Below are positions 1 to 7,458 of a stretch of DNA of 32,971 bases, in pieces. The stretch comes from Myxococcales bacterium. Lineage in GTDB: Bacteria; Myxococcota_A; Polyangia; Fen-1088. The stretch lies in NCBI GenBank assembly GCA_003158455.1, contig PMJO01000141.1, forward strand, positions 1 to 32,971, in the 5' to 3' direction. The notes beneath the pieces are model-generated. The model saw only the letters and a list, made by a program, of their open reading frames with translations. It was not told where the DNA came from and searched no databases. Within the stretch, counting starts at the first letter, position 1. Every line of letters starts with the position of its first letter. Position numbers and translations under genes: made by a program.

Positions 1-1422
1 CACGCTGAAAGAGAAGTAGTACTCACCCCCGTTCTTCAGCAGGATGTGAATGTTGCCTTTCACCGGGCAAGGCACGCGACGGTACCGGGTTGGGATCACC
101 CCATCCACCATCATCCCGTTGGCATCGCCCGTCTGCAGGCGCGACATCGCGATGTCCGAGAGATCCAAATGGAGGCTCTCGTTGGGCAGAGGATCGTGGT
201 CAGCCGGCACCACCGATGTCTTCGTCGAAGGCGGGAGCGGACAGCCGTACGCGAAATCTGAAACCTCGCCGCAGTGGTCGCGCCCCGAGCCACAGCACCA
301 CTTGGAATTGGCCGAACAAGGGCAGGAATCCACAATTTGAAGCACGATCGGCGGCGTGTAACCGGTCTCTCCGGACTGATAGTCAGTGCCATCCTTCTTG
401 GTACGCACGAGCTGAAAGCATTCGCCGCAGCTTAGGTAGTTGTCGTTGTCGCCCGGAAGATCAGGCCAAAACTGCGTGTAGTAGTCGCCGTCAGGGGCCG
501 CGAAGTTTCCCCGCAGCGTGGTAGTGGCGGGGTCTTGGCAGAGATCCGGATAGGTCTTGCAGAAGGTGGCGCACTGGCCCCCGAGCTGCGTGTCCGTAAA
601 TGTGTAGGACGTGGTGCATAGCCCATAGAGACCGAACGCGCAGGCGCCGCCGTAGGTGAGTCCGAAATGCGTGGATCGGGAATAGTGCCAAGGCTCGCTG
701 TCGCTGACACAGTGGACTTCCGGCCATTGCCCCGAGGTACACGCCTTGCTGCTGACCACCGTACATTGAGCCGATCCCGGCCCCCCACACTTGCTGCAGT
801 CTTCAGACTTATCGTCGTTGTTGCAGTACTGGGCGCAGCACACACCGTTGGTCAACGCCCAGGCACCGCAGGAGCCTGCGCCGGCGTCGGGACGTGGTCC
901 AGGGAGACGCAGAGAAGGGTCCTCGGAAACGGTGGGACCTATGCAGACCAGGGGCGCATCCACGGGCGCGTCGCTGCCTGCATCGGGGGTCGGGGCGCTT
1001 CCCCCGCAGCCGCCTCCACCGCCGCAGGTCGAGCCAGTAGTCCCGCCTGAACCACTACCACCTCCGCCCGCCCCGCCCGAGCCGCCTATTCCCGTCGAGC
1101 CGCCCGACGCCAACTGGCCTCCGTCGCTCATCGTGCGTCCTCCACCGCTGGCCACGCGGCCCCCGCTGCTGGACGTGCCACCTGTTCTCGCCGTGCCACC
1201 CGCCGCCGACTGTCCCGCGGTTCCCGTCGAGTTGTTTCCGCCTGCTCCGCCAACCTGGACGCGGCCGCCTGCACCAGCAGTCGCGCTCCCGCCAGTCGCA
1301 CCCTCGTTCGTCGTAATCTTCGCGCAGCTTGCGGCGAGGAAACAGGCGAAAAGAAGAACGGCCATGACCCGCGCCGGCGGTTCGCCGGTTGGTCGAAAGC
1401 GTCTCTCCCCCTCACGTGGCAT
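1..1422 (-). CDS. Expansin-like secreted lipoprotein, 3' part outside window
   Basis: Reading the minus strand gives one open frame from the ATG at 1422 through the left edge of the window. It starts with a basic n-region, a hydrophobic stretch and a lipobox-like LAASC, so it is probably a lipoprotein. An in-frame ATG at 1365 is a second possible start, but the 1422 start supplies the positive n-region. A Gly/Ser/Thr-rich tether follows, then a Cys-rich domain with many WxxxxC-type pairs. The last part resembles the expansin / GH45-like double-psi beta barrel: PPIVLQIVDSCPC, HLDLSDIAMSRL and VIPTRYRRVPCPVKGNI, closely like the plant expansin HFDLS...VPVxYRRVPC pattern. Expansins loosen cellulose or other wall polysaccharide without hydrolysis. 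The C-terminal part, where a carbohydrate-binding domain would lie, is cut off. It follows the membrane glycosyltransferase-like gene by 90 bp on the same strand. Family is fairly sure; substrate is inference. Confidence 0.8.
   Translation of the reverse strand, partial: MPREGERRFRPTGEPPARVMAVLLFACFLAASCAKITTNEGATGGSATAGAGGRVQVGGAGGNNSTGTAGQSAAGGTARTGGTSSSGGRVASGGGRTMSDGGQLASGGSTGIGGSGGAGGGGSGSGGTTGSTCGGGGGCGGSAPTPDAGSDAPVDAPLVCIGPTVSEDPSLRLPGPRPDAGAGSCGAWALTNGVCCAQYCNNDDKSEDCSKCGGPGSAQCTVVSSKACTSGQWPEVHCVSDSEPWHYSRSTHFGLTYGGACAFGLYGLCTTSYTFTDTQLGGQCATFCKTYPDLCQDPATTTLRGNFAAPDGDYYTQFWPDLPGDNDNYLSCGECFQLVRTKKDGTDYQSGETGYTPPIVLQIVDSCPCSANSKWCCGSGRDHCGEVSDFAYGCPLPPSTKTSVVPADHDPLPNESLHLDLSDIAMSRLQTGDANGMMVDGVIPTRYRRVPCPVKGNIHILLKNGGEYYFSFSV
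1027..1302 (-). repeat. Gly/Ser/Thr-rich low-complexity tether coding region
   Basis: The coding strand is a run of Gly-Gly-X-Thr/Ser-type codons between the lipobox and the Cys-rich domain of the expansin-like protein. It is degenerate at the DNA level and looks like a flexible surface tether rather than a folded domain. A similar tether occurs in the esterase gene at the right end of the window. Confidence 0.75.
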
Positions 1423-1511
1423 TGAATCGTGTGCCGTCGTCGGGTGCATCTGGTTATTCTGGCACACACCATCGGGTGGCGCACTACGATCCAGGTCCGC
1501 CAGGCGCCTTG

Positions 1512-3899
1512 CTACCCGGGCTCGCCGCCCGACTTGGCCGGCTCGCCCCGAGCGCTGCCCCACAGGGGTGCGAGCCGCCAAGACTCACGCGCGAGTTCGA
1601 CCATGATGATCGCGAAGCCAATCAGCAGCAGGAAGCTCTGGTAGGTGTAGCGCGAATCGGTCCACCCCTCGGCCAGGGTGAAGTACTGGCCCACCGCCAT
1701 GAGCGCCAGCACAATGAAGACCACCGCGAAGCTGCGATTGCGTTCGGCATTCGGACCCGAAACCGCAACCGCCAGCGGCAACAGGAATACGAAGTGGCAG
1801 TAGTAGTTGGACGGATAGAAATAGAACGGAATAAGCAAGAGACCGAGCAGAGATGCCTGTTCCAGGCTGCGTCCCCGGCATGCAATCAGTACCAATGCCG
1901 TCACAATGAGGTTGATCAGATAGAACAGCGGGCGGCGGGCCGCGAAGGTCGAACGCTGGCTTTGCTCCCAAATGTCCGGGGCTTGCCTGCGCGCAAGGCC
2001 CTTGGCCGACAGGTCGGGATCGAACGCCAGGACATTGCGCAGACCCACGTTGTTCGAACTGGGGCCAGTCGCGTGCAGCTCGATCTTCTGATACCACTTG
2101 CCCCAAGAATCTTGCGCGCCAAATAGCGCCGAAGTGACGACAAGCGATGCGATTACGCAAACCGCTGCGCCGGAAAAGGCGCGCAAGGCCGGTCGCTCGG
2201 CCGCACGGAGATCCGCGATCTTGGGGATGCGTCGGTGCGCCCGCCAATAGTCGATGGCGAACCAGGCCATGGGCACGGCCAGGAAAAACGCAGCCATGGC
2301 AGGAAACGCACGGATGAGTCCGCCATAGGCGATGAGTGCCCCGCCCAGGAAAGGCCAGCGCCGCTTGATGGCGCAGGCCCCCAGCCCGAGGGCCACCAAC
2401 CAATCCTGGCGCAAGGTAGAGCCCATCAGATTCGAGCCGAAGTTGTAGAAGTCGCTGGCCCCCCACAACACCGCCACATAGAGCATCACTCGCAAGCCAA
2501 ACGTGCGTGCCACCACGAAGAAGAAGATGAGGACCAGCACCGGATCGATCAGCCCGGCGAGCGACAGGGTCCATTCGTTGGCGGGGGCGTGCCGGAAGAT
2601 GAAATAGGCGGGCAGGACCCAGACCGGTGTGGCATTGCCCCCGTGATCCACCATGCCACCGAGAAAGTCCCGATCCCCCATGGTTTCGGTGAAATACTTT
2701 ATGTCGCGCTTGAACTCCTCCCAACGTTCGGGGGTGAAGCGCGCACGCATCTTGGGCAACTCGTCGGCCAACTCGGCGCCTGATCGCATCTGGCTGTCGC
2801 GCAGATCGCGCAGGTGTATGTTGGGGAGCTGGCTGGGCGAGAACTTGGGGTCGTTGTCGATGTACGCGGCCAAGCTGGCCGCGTAGAGCCCGTCGAAGCG
2901 CAGCTCGCGGAAGTACTTGGCTACCGGGAAGTAGTGGCGCATGTCCCAGGTGTGCACCAGGGTGCGCCGGCCCTTGGCATGGTCGAGAAATTGCGGCATG
3001 CCGAAGTGATAGTAGGTGCCAAACGCGGTCACCGCACACACCGCTAGGGTGCCGATGACCACCGCGCGGTGGGGCTCCCCGAATCTCCTGAGAAACGCCT
3101 CTTTGATCACCACCAGCGTGGCAAGCGCAGCCACCAGGGCGCGAAGCGGGGGTTCTTGGTCGAAAAAGGGATACGCATTCGCCAACTCGACGGCGAGCAT
3201 CCAGCCGGCAGCAACCACCGCCAGAAGCAAAACGTAGTGGGCGCGCGCCAGCCTGCGGCGATGAAGCACGATGAATATCCCCGCCAGAATCCCGAAAATG
3301 ACCACCTTGATGCTGACGGTTTCGCTCACCGGCACTCCCCGGGTTCGCACCACCGCAGGCGGCCAGGCGTCCGGGCACTGCGCGTAGAGCGCGATCTCAC
3401 TCACGCTGTAGAGGGCGTCACCGCTTGTGGCGGAGAGCCGAACATAGCGGGCATGAGCATCCAGTCTCTGGCTGCGCACGCGCATGCCAGGACCGCCCTC
3501 GGCCTCCACCCGCCACATGGGCTGCCAGTGCACGCGGTCCTGCGATCCCGAGAGGGAATACACGTCGTTGTTGTCGGCCTGCACGATAGCGCAACGAAGC
3601 GGGGTATCGTCACCGAGGCTGTATTCAACGAAGGATTGCGCCGAGGAGAAGCGCGAAGTCACGTCGGTAAGCCACTCGTCGCCTTCATTGCTGTAGATGC
3701 CGTCGGTCAAGCGCCCAGCGTTTCGCACGCCCTCGCTGCGCGTGGGCTGCTTGCCCGCAATCAGGCTCGGCGCTTCGGCCAGTGCGGCGCTGGGAAGTGC
3801 GCCGGCCAGAAGAATAAAAACCGCGGGAAGCACGGAAAACCGACGCGAACCGCTTCGCACTACGCGAGTGGTGAAGCGCACATAGATGGTCTGGCACAT
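1512..3899 (-). CDS. Membrane glycosyltransferase-like (GT-C/GT87-type) protein with N-terminal discoidin-like domain
   Basis: Protein of 795 residues from ATG at 3899. A signal peptide ends near ALPSAALAEA. Residues about 40-185 resemble an F5/8-type C (discoidin) domain: it opens with a LTDGIYSN-like motif, ends with ARYVRLSA and SVSEIALY, and would lie outside the cytoplasmic membrane. The rest is a polytopic membrane protein with roughly ten or more hydrophobic segments and large loops, the layout of GT-C glycosyltransferases such as the GT87/DUF2029 group. No single catalytic residue can be named with certainty. The frame also opens at a TTG at 3908, but that base directly abuts the predicted -10 element, so ATG 3899 is preferred. 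It lies upstream of the expansin-like gene on the same strand and may be cotranscribed. The enzyme class is inferred from membrane topology and the general look of the sequence. Confidence 0.62.
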   Translation of the reverse strand: MCQTIYVRFTTRVVRSGSRRFSVLPAVFILLAGALPSAALAEAPSLIAGKQPTRSEGVRNAGRLTDGIYSNEGDEWLTDVTSRFSSAQSFVEYSLGDDTPLRCAIVQADNNDVYSLSGSQDRVHWQPMWRVEAEGGPGMRVRSQRLDAHARYVRLSATSGDALYSVSEIALYAQCPDAWPPAVVRTRGVPVSETVSIKVVIFGILAGIFIVLHRRRLARAHYVLLLAVVAAGWMLAVELANAYPFFDQEPPLRALVAALATLVVIKEAFLRRFGEPHRAVVIGTLAVCAVTAFGTYYHFGMPQFLDHAKGRRTLVHTWDMRHYFPVAKYFRELRFDGLYAASLAAYIDNDPKFSPSQLPNIHLRDLRDSQMRSGAELADELPKMRARFTPERWEEFKRDIKYFTETMGDRDFLGGMVDHGGNATPVWVLPAYFIFRHAPANEWTLSLAGLIDPVLVLIFFFVVARTFGLRVMLYVAVLWGASDFYNFGSNLMGSTLRQDWLVALGLGACAIKRRWPFLGGALIAYGGLIRAFPAMAAFFLAVPMAWFAIDYWRAHRRIPKIADLRAAERPALRAFSGAAVCVIASLVVTSALFGAQDSWGKWYQKIELHATGPSSNNVGLRNVLAFDPDLSAKGLARRQAPDIWEQSQRSTFAARRPLFYLINLIVTALVLIACRGRSLEQASLLGLLLIPFYFYPSNYYCHFVFLLPLAVAVSGPNAERNRSFAVVFIVLALMAVGQYFTLAEGWTDSRYTYQSFLLLIGFAIIMVELARESWRLAPLWGSARGEPAKSGGEPG

Positions 3900-3908
3900 G
3901 ACTGCCAA

Positions 3909-3937
3909 ACGCTACGTGGGGCACGCGGTGCCGTCAA
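3909..3937 (-). promoter_or_regulatory. Sigma-70-like promoter of the discoidin/GT gene
   Basis: On the minus strand TTGACG (3932-3937) and TAGCGT (3909-3914) are separated by 17 bp. Nine nucleotides lie between the -10 element and ATG 3899, so the mRNA would have almost no leader. No Shine-Dalgarno sequence is seen before the ATG. Confidence 0.5.
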
Positions 3938-4032
3938 CAGCGCAATCCCGCGACCAGCCCCAGAAGGTAGAGGCCCGGACGCAGAGGCAGCCTCGGTCGG
4001 GGTGATCGAAGTCTCCCCACTCCTTGGGAAGG

Positions 4033-4299
4033 CTACTGTCTGCCAGCCAAGCGCTCGAGGCGAGCACCACGCAAACGGGTCTCGCTCAGATACTGCCTGA
4101 TTGTGCTCTCGACGGATTCGTTGAACCGTACCTGCCCTTCCGCTATCTCGCGCAGCGCGGCTACGCCGGGCTTATTGTCGCACCTGACCAACGGCGTGGC
4201 GCCCCCTGAGAGCTGGCGCGCCCGCTCGGCGGCCAGAATCACCAAGGCGAACCGGTTAGGAACCCTGTCCAGGCAGTCTTCGACGGTAACTCGTGCCAC
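4033..4299 (-). CDS. rpoZ: DNA-directed RNA polymerase omega subunit
   Basis: Protein of 88 residues starting at GTG 4299. It has the omega hallmark near the N-terminus ([20 protein letters not shown]) followed by the helix [11 protein letters not shown], and a conserved segment around [14 protein letters not shown]. Length matches the family. Omega binds the beta' subunit and helps RNA polymerase assembly. A GGAGG ribosome site lies 4 nt before the GTG. The gene has its own promoter (TTGACA/TAGAAT) and stands alone: the downstream minus-strand gene has a separate promoter. The common bacterial neighbours of rpoZ (gmk, spoT) are absent here. Identity is secure. Confidence 0.93.
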   Translation of the reverse strand: MARVTVEDCLDRVPNRFALVILAAERARQLSGGATPLVRCDNKPGVAALREIAEGQVRFNESVESTIRQYLSETRLRGARLERLAGRQ

Positions 4300-4311
4300 G
4301 GGACCTCCGAA

Positions 4312-4326
4312 AGAACTTTAAGTTCT
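4312..4326. promoter_or_regulatory. Perfect 7-bp inverted repeat at the predicted rpoZ start point
   Basis: AGAACTT-T-AAGTTCT is a perfect 7-bp inverted repeat around one central base. It begins just downstream of the -10 element of rpoZ and covers the expected transcription start, before the GGAGG site. This is where a repressor operator would sit. It includes GAAC-N5-GTTC, which differs by one spacer base from the Gram-positive LexA core. No binding protein can be named. Confidence 0.4.
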
Positions 4327-4327
4327 A

Positions 4328-4355
4328 ATTCTATGTAGTCACCCTTCCGTGTCAA
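4328..4355 (-). promoter_or_regulatory. Sigma-70-type promoter of rpoZ
   Basis: On the minus strand TTGACA (4350-4355, full consensus) is 16 bp from TAGAAT (4328-4333, five of six consensus bases). The predicted start is near 4321, giving a leader of about 22 nt that contains GGAGG. Confidence 0.65.
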
Positions 4356-4392
4356 GGGTCAGACCACCAGATACTCGGCTGAGCCAAAGACG

Positions 4393-4421
4393 TTGCAATC
4401 CGAAGGCCATGATTCTAGGCT
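4393..4421 (+). promoter_or_regulatory. Possible sigma-70 promoter for the UPF0158 gene
   Basis: TTGCAA (4393-4398), a 17-bp spacer and TAGGCT (4416-4421) lie about 65 bp before the UPF0158 start. The match is moderate. A GAGGAG ribosome site at 4471-4476 precedes the ATG by 9 nt. Confidence 0.35.
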
Positions 4422-4485
4422 CTAGGTGTCTTCCTAACTTTCTGCGCACTCCATTGGGAGGGGGGCGCCAGAGGAGTTCCTAGCC

Positions 4486-5211
4486 ATGCCGCCAGTCACG
4501 ATCAATTGGAGCGATCTGGAGATCGCTTTCGAACGAAACTCTCCGGAGCAGGAAAGTTTTCTCGACCTCGAGAACGGAGACCTACTTTCCATCGTGGGAG
4601 GCGAGCCTGACGCCGCGGCCAGGCGGGCCAAGGTGGCCAACAACCCGGACCGCTACGTTCGGGTGGATCCCGCGTCGTCGCGCGAGCAGTACCGCTGGAT
4701 GGAACGGTTCGTTAATTCGGTGCAAGATCAGCCCTTGCGTGAGCGACTGCTGGTCGCCATAGACGGCAAGGGCGCTTTTCGGCGGTTCAAGGATGTGTTG
4801 CTGGCCTTCCCGGCCGAACGTGAGCGTTGGTTCGCACATCGCTCGGAGCTTCTGCACCTGCACATCCAGACCTGGCTCGAACACATGAAGATCGAGGTGG
4901 CTAGTCCTCCTCCCTGGGGTCAGGTGACGGCCCATGAGGAGACGGTCGAGATGCCGCGCTCCTCGCATGCCGGAGAGGCCCCGGGGGAGATCCTGCGACG
5001 CCAGGCCCGCGAAATACTTGACGAGATACCGGCCTCCGAGTTGCCCACCGCACTTGTATTTCTTCAATTCCTCCGCGAACGCGGCGCAGCCTCACTGCTC
5101 GGCGGGAATGCGCTTGAGCCTGCTTCCGAGTCTTCCTCGACGGACCAGGACAGCGACGGTCCTTCCGATGAGGATTTCGACCCGCCCGAAAAAGACGCGG
5201 CGGCCGAGTAG
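4486..5211 (+). CDS. UPF0158 family protein
   Basis: Protein of 241 residues. Residues about 5-140 follow the UPF0158 family plan: an N-terminal segment with a [10 protein letters not shown] strand, then [35 protein letters not shown] (about 85-103) and a helix with [14 protein letters not shown]. The function of this family is not established. The C-terminal 100 residues are an extra part rich in Ala, Glu and Asp that ends in an acidic tail ([14 protein letters not shown]). It starts at an ATG with a GAGGAG site 9 nt upstream. It converges on the DUF429 gene with a single base between the two stop codons. Family assignment is fairly firm; role unknown. Confidence 0.75.
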   Translation: MPPVTINWSDLEIAFERNSPEQESFLDLENGDLLSIVGGEPDAAARRAKVANNPDRYVRVDPASSREQYRWMERFVNSVQDQPLRERLLVAIDGKGAFRRFKDVLLAFPAERERWFAHRSELLHLHIQTWLEHMKIEVASPPPWGQVTAHEETVEMPRSSHAGEAPGEILRRQAREILDEIPASELPTALVFLQFLRERGAASLLGGNALEPASESSSTDQDSDGPSDEDFDPPEKDAAAE

Positions 5212-5212
5212 T

Positions 5213-6043
5213 TCAGTCGGCCATCGCACGCGGCGTCGCTGCCGTCTCCAGGTCTCCGGGCGGAACCCAGATCCAGCCCGCGCTCGGGAAAATAGACGCG
5301 AGTTCAGGTGATACAGGCCAGGCGTCCCGGCTGCGCAGGTAGCCGGTGTACGCGCAAATGACCGCGTCGAAGACGTGGTCGCTCTGGCGACATTCCTCGC
5401 GCCAAACCCCAGGCGCGAAGCTCAGATCACGCAGGCGAGCCAGGATCTCAATGCGTTTGTCGACTCGCTTCTTGTAGCGGTCGCGAAAACCAAGCAGCTC
5501 GAGCGTGGCGCGGGGAAAAACTTCGATGAGGCTGTCGTTCAACGTGAAGCGATCGGCGAGCGCGCGCGCCAGAAAGCAGGCTCGCGCCGTCAAGGGACCC
5601 ATACCCTGGCCCAAGGCTTCGCGGGGCACGATCCCGCGCCGTCGTAGGAGGTATGCCTCAGTCGCTCGCTGGGTGTAGGGTGTGACCGCGGGCTTGCCTC
5701 GACGGCCGACGCCGCTTTCACCATGGCCAGGTGCCAACAGGCGGCGCAGGGTGACCACTTCGGCGTCGGTACAGTTTTCCTGACGGGGGCAAACGGCCAG
5801 CTGGCATCGGACGCAAGGGGGTAAGGTCAGCGGTGCGTCCACGCAGACCGTGGCACCCGCAGCGCGATCACGCACAGCCGTGATCAGCGCAGCATCGTAG
5901 AGCGGCGGCTCGTCGGAACGTGGATGCAAGGCCGCAACCGTAACCCCGCCCTTGCTTCGCTCAAGCACGGCCAGGGCGGTCTTCTTGCCCTTGCCTCCTC
6001 CGAGGTCGATCCCGATGAACCGTTTGAATGGCTTGTTGGTCAC
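5213..6043 (-). CDS. DUF429 family protein (predicted RNase H-fold nuclease)
   Basis: Protein of 276 residues from GTG 6043. It begins with FIGIDLGGGKGKK, the first strand of an RNase H-like fold with a conserved Asp at about residue 13. A second acidic strand follows (VCVDAPLTLP), with a Cys-rich insert CVRCQLAVCPRQENC, and a late motif SDHVFDAVICAYTGYL supplies a further Asp. This is the DUF429 pattern, a group predicted to be nucleases but with no assigned substrate. The four-Cys insert could bind zinc. The frame stays open upstream to ATG 6106 (21 extra residues), with a GTG at 6067. GTG 6043 is preferred because family members begin just before the F-I-G-I-D strand. It diverges from panD. 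Confidence 0.65.
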   Translation of the reverse strand: MTNKPFKRFIGIDLGGGKGKKTALAVLERSKGGVTVAALHPRSDEPPLYDAALITAVRDRAAGATVCVDAPLTLPPCVRCQLAVCPRQENCTDAEVVTLRRLLAPGHGESGVGRRGKPAVTPYTQRATEAYLLRRRGIVPREALGQGMGPLTARACFLARALADRFTLNDSLIEVFPRATLELLGFRDRYKKRVDKRIEILARLRDLSFAPGVWREECRQSDHVFDAVICAYTGYLRSRDAWPVSPELASIFPSAGWIWVPPGDLETAATPRAMAD

Positions 6044-6244
6044 TGGCCCTGAATTCGGTTTGTCCACTTGAGCACGCTCGGCAGCGTCTCTCTGACATTG
6101 GGGCATGGCATTCCGACGGTCAATGCGAAAGGAGAAGTGGCTCGTCGCGGCTCGGAATTTGCCACGGGTGTTGACTCCGCGTTAGTTTGGTTCACGATTG
6201 ATGAAACTGCCTGGACCGGGAAACCGGCCGGGACGGAGAGTGCG

Positions 6245-6646
6245 ATGAAGCGAACGATGTTCAAGTCCAAGTTGCACCGGGTGACTGTCACCCACGCCGA
6301 CTTGGCGTACGAAGGCTCGGTCACGATCGACGAAGCCCTGATGCATGCAGCGAAGATTCTGCCCTATGAGCAGGTTCGCATCTGGAATGTGACCAACGGT
6401 AGCCGCATCGAAACCTACGCCTTGCCCGGGAAGGCCGCCTCGGGCGTCGTCTGCGTCAACGGCGCCGCTGCTCGTCACGCACATCCCGGCGACACAGTGA
6501 TCATCGCCACCTTTGCGGAAGCGGTGGACGAGGCCGAGGCCCGGAATTGGCGGCCCACCGTGGTTAGGGTGGACAGTCACAACCGCATCGTCGGCTGTGA
6601 CCTGGATGACGAGGTTCCAGGTCCGGCGCGACCGTCAGTGTCGTGA
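6245..6646 (+). CDS. panD: Aspartate 1-decarboxylase
   Basis: Protein of 133 residues. It makes beta-alanine and CO2 from L-aspartate for pantothenate and coenzyme A synthesis, in the cytoplasm. The N-terminus [20 protein letters not shown] and the self-cleavage motif YEGSVTID match the family exactly. Cleavage between Gly24 and Ser25 creates the pyruvoyl cofactor, at the same residue numbers as in the E. coli enzyme. [15 protein letters not shown] and the [16 protein letters not shown] segment are also typical. Start ATG 6245 was chosen over upstream in-frame codons because it gives the family N-terminus and has a GGAG site 6 nt before it. It is followed after 3 bp by a small TPR gene. No panB or panC is in the window. 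Confidence 0.95.
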   Translation: MKRTMFKSKLHRVTVTHADLAYEGSVTIDEALMHAAKILPYEQVRIWNVTNGSRIETYALPGKAASGVVCVNGAAARHAHPGDTVIIATFAEAVDEAEARNWRPTVVRVDSHNRIVGCDLDDEVPGPARPSVS

Positions 6647-6649
6647 GCG

Positions 6650-6976
6650 ATGCCGTCACGCCTGGAAACGCTGCGCGCGCTGGTGGCGCAGGGGAAGGCT
6701 GATACCTTCGCGCACTATGCTCTGGCCATGGAACTGCGAACCCAGGGCCAGTTTCAGGAGGCGTGGCAGATCTTCGAGGCGCTGCTACAAAGCCACGCCG
6801 ACTACATCGCGGCCTACGCTCCGGCGGCCGACACCCTAGTCGGTCTGGGCCGCAACCAGGAAGCCAAGGCCATCTTGCGCCAAGGAATCGAGCAGTGTGA
6901 GCGCAAGGGACAATCCCACGCCCGCGACCATTTGCAAACTGCTCTGGCCGCAGTCCGAATCTCGACGCCGACTTGA
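6650..6976 (+). CDS. Small tetratricopeptide-repeat protein
   Basis: Protein of 108 residues beginning 3 bp after the panD stop, so it is probably translationally coupled. It holds about three helix pairs of TPR type: YALAMELRTQGQFQEAWQIF, then YIAAYAPAADTLVGLGRNQEA with AILRQGIEQCE. It has no signal peptide and no membrane segment, so it is a cytoplasmic scaffold-like protein. Very short TPR proteins like this are common in myxobacteria. The partner is unknown; the linkage to panD may only reflect cotranscription. Confidence 0.75.
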   Translation: MPSRLETLRALVAQGKADTFAHYALAMELRTQGQFQEAWQIFEALLQSHADYIAAYAPAADTLVGLGRNQEAKAILRQGIEQCERKGQSHARDHLQTALAAVRISTPT

Positions 6977-7000
6977 GCGCGGCGCGGTTTGGACTAGGAT
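6973..7000 (+). promoter_or_regulatory. Possible promoter of the MIF-like gene
   Basis: TTGAGC (6973-6978), overlapping the stop of the TPR gene, is 16 bp from TAGGAT (6995-7000). Six nucleotides then precede ATG 7007, so transcription from here would give a leaderless mRNA. The AGGA within TAGGAT could instead act as a ribosome site 7 nt before the ATG, which makes this call uncertain. Confidence 0.35.
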
Positions 7001-7006
7001 GGGCCC

Positions 7007-7360
7007 ATGCCGCTGCTCCAGATCTTCACATCAGCCCCTCCCGCGGACGAACCCAAGCGCGCGCACTTGCTCAAGAGTCTGTCCGCGCTGGTGGCTCGTC
7101 TGCTGAGCAAGCCCGAGAGCTACGTCATGATCAGCCTCGCCGCTCGCGCAGAGATGAGCTTCGCCGGCGGCAGTGCGCCCGCCTGCTATGCGGAACTGAA
7201 GAACGTGGGCACGCTGACGCCCGACCAGGTGGAGAATCTTTCCAAGGTCCTTTGCCAAGAGCTGTCCTCCGGGCTCGGTATTCCCCAGCAGCGCATCTAC
7301 ATTGAGTTCACCAACGCCGACGGCGCTATGTGGGGCTGGAACGGCGGCACGTTTGGCTAG
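7007..7360 (+). CDS. Macrophage migration inhibitory factor (MIF) / phenylpyruvate tautomerase homologue
   Basis: Protein of 117 residues, about the length of animal MIF. It starts MPLLQIFTSAP, so Pro2 becomes the N-terminal catalytic proline after Met removal, as in the tautomerase superfamily. Lys35 in SKPESYVMI aligns with MIF Lys32. AEMSFAGGSAP and the C-terminal IYIEFTNADGAMWGWNGGTFG (residues about 97-117) match the human MIF segment that ends GWNNSTFA. The CxxC of human MIF (residues 57-60) is not present, so a thiol-oxidoreductase role is unlikely. The family forms homotrimers and tautomerises phenylpyruvate-like keto/enol substrates; the physiological substrate in bacteria is not clear. 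It has no signal peptide. It lies downstream of panD and the small TPR gene. Confidence 0.88.
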   Translation: MPLLQIFTSAPPADEPKRAHLLKSLSALVARLLSKPESYVMISLAARAEMSFAGGSAPACYAELKNVGTLTPDQVENLSKVLCQELSSGLGIPQQRIYIEFTNADGAMWGWNGGTFG

Positions 7361-7458
7361 TATTACTGCGTCAACTCTTCGATTCGCCGACGGCCGAAGG
7401 CGGACTTGGCTCAGTAGTGCTAACCCCTCATCAGCCGACTAGAACTCCCGTCTACAAG

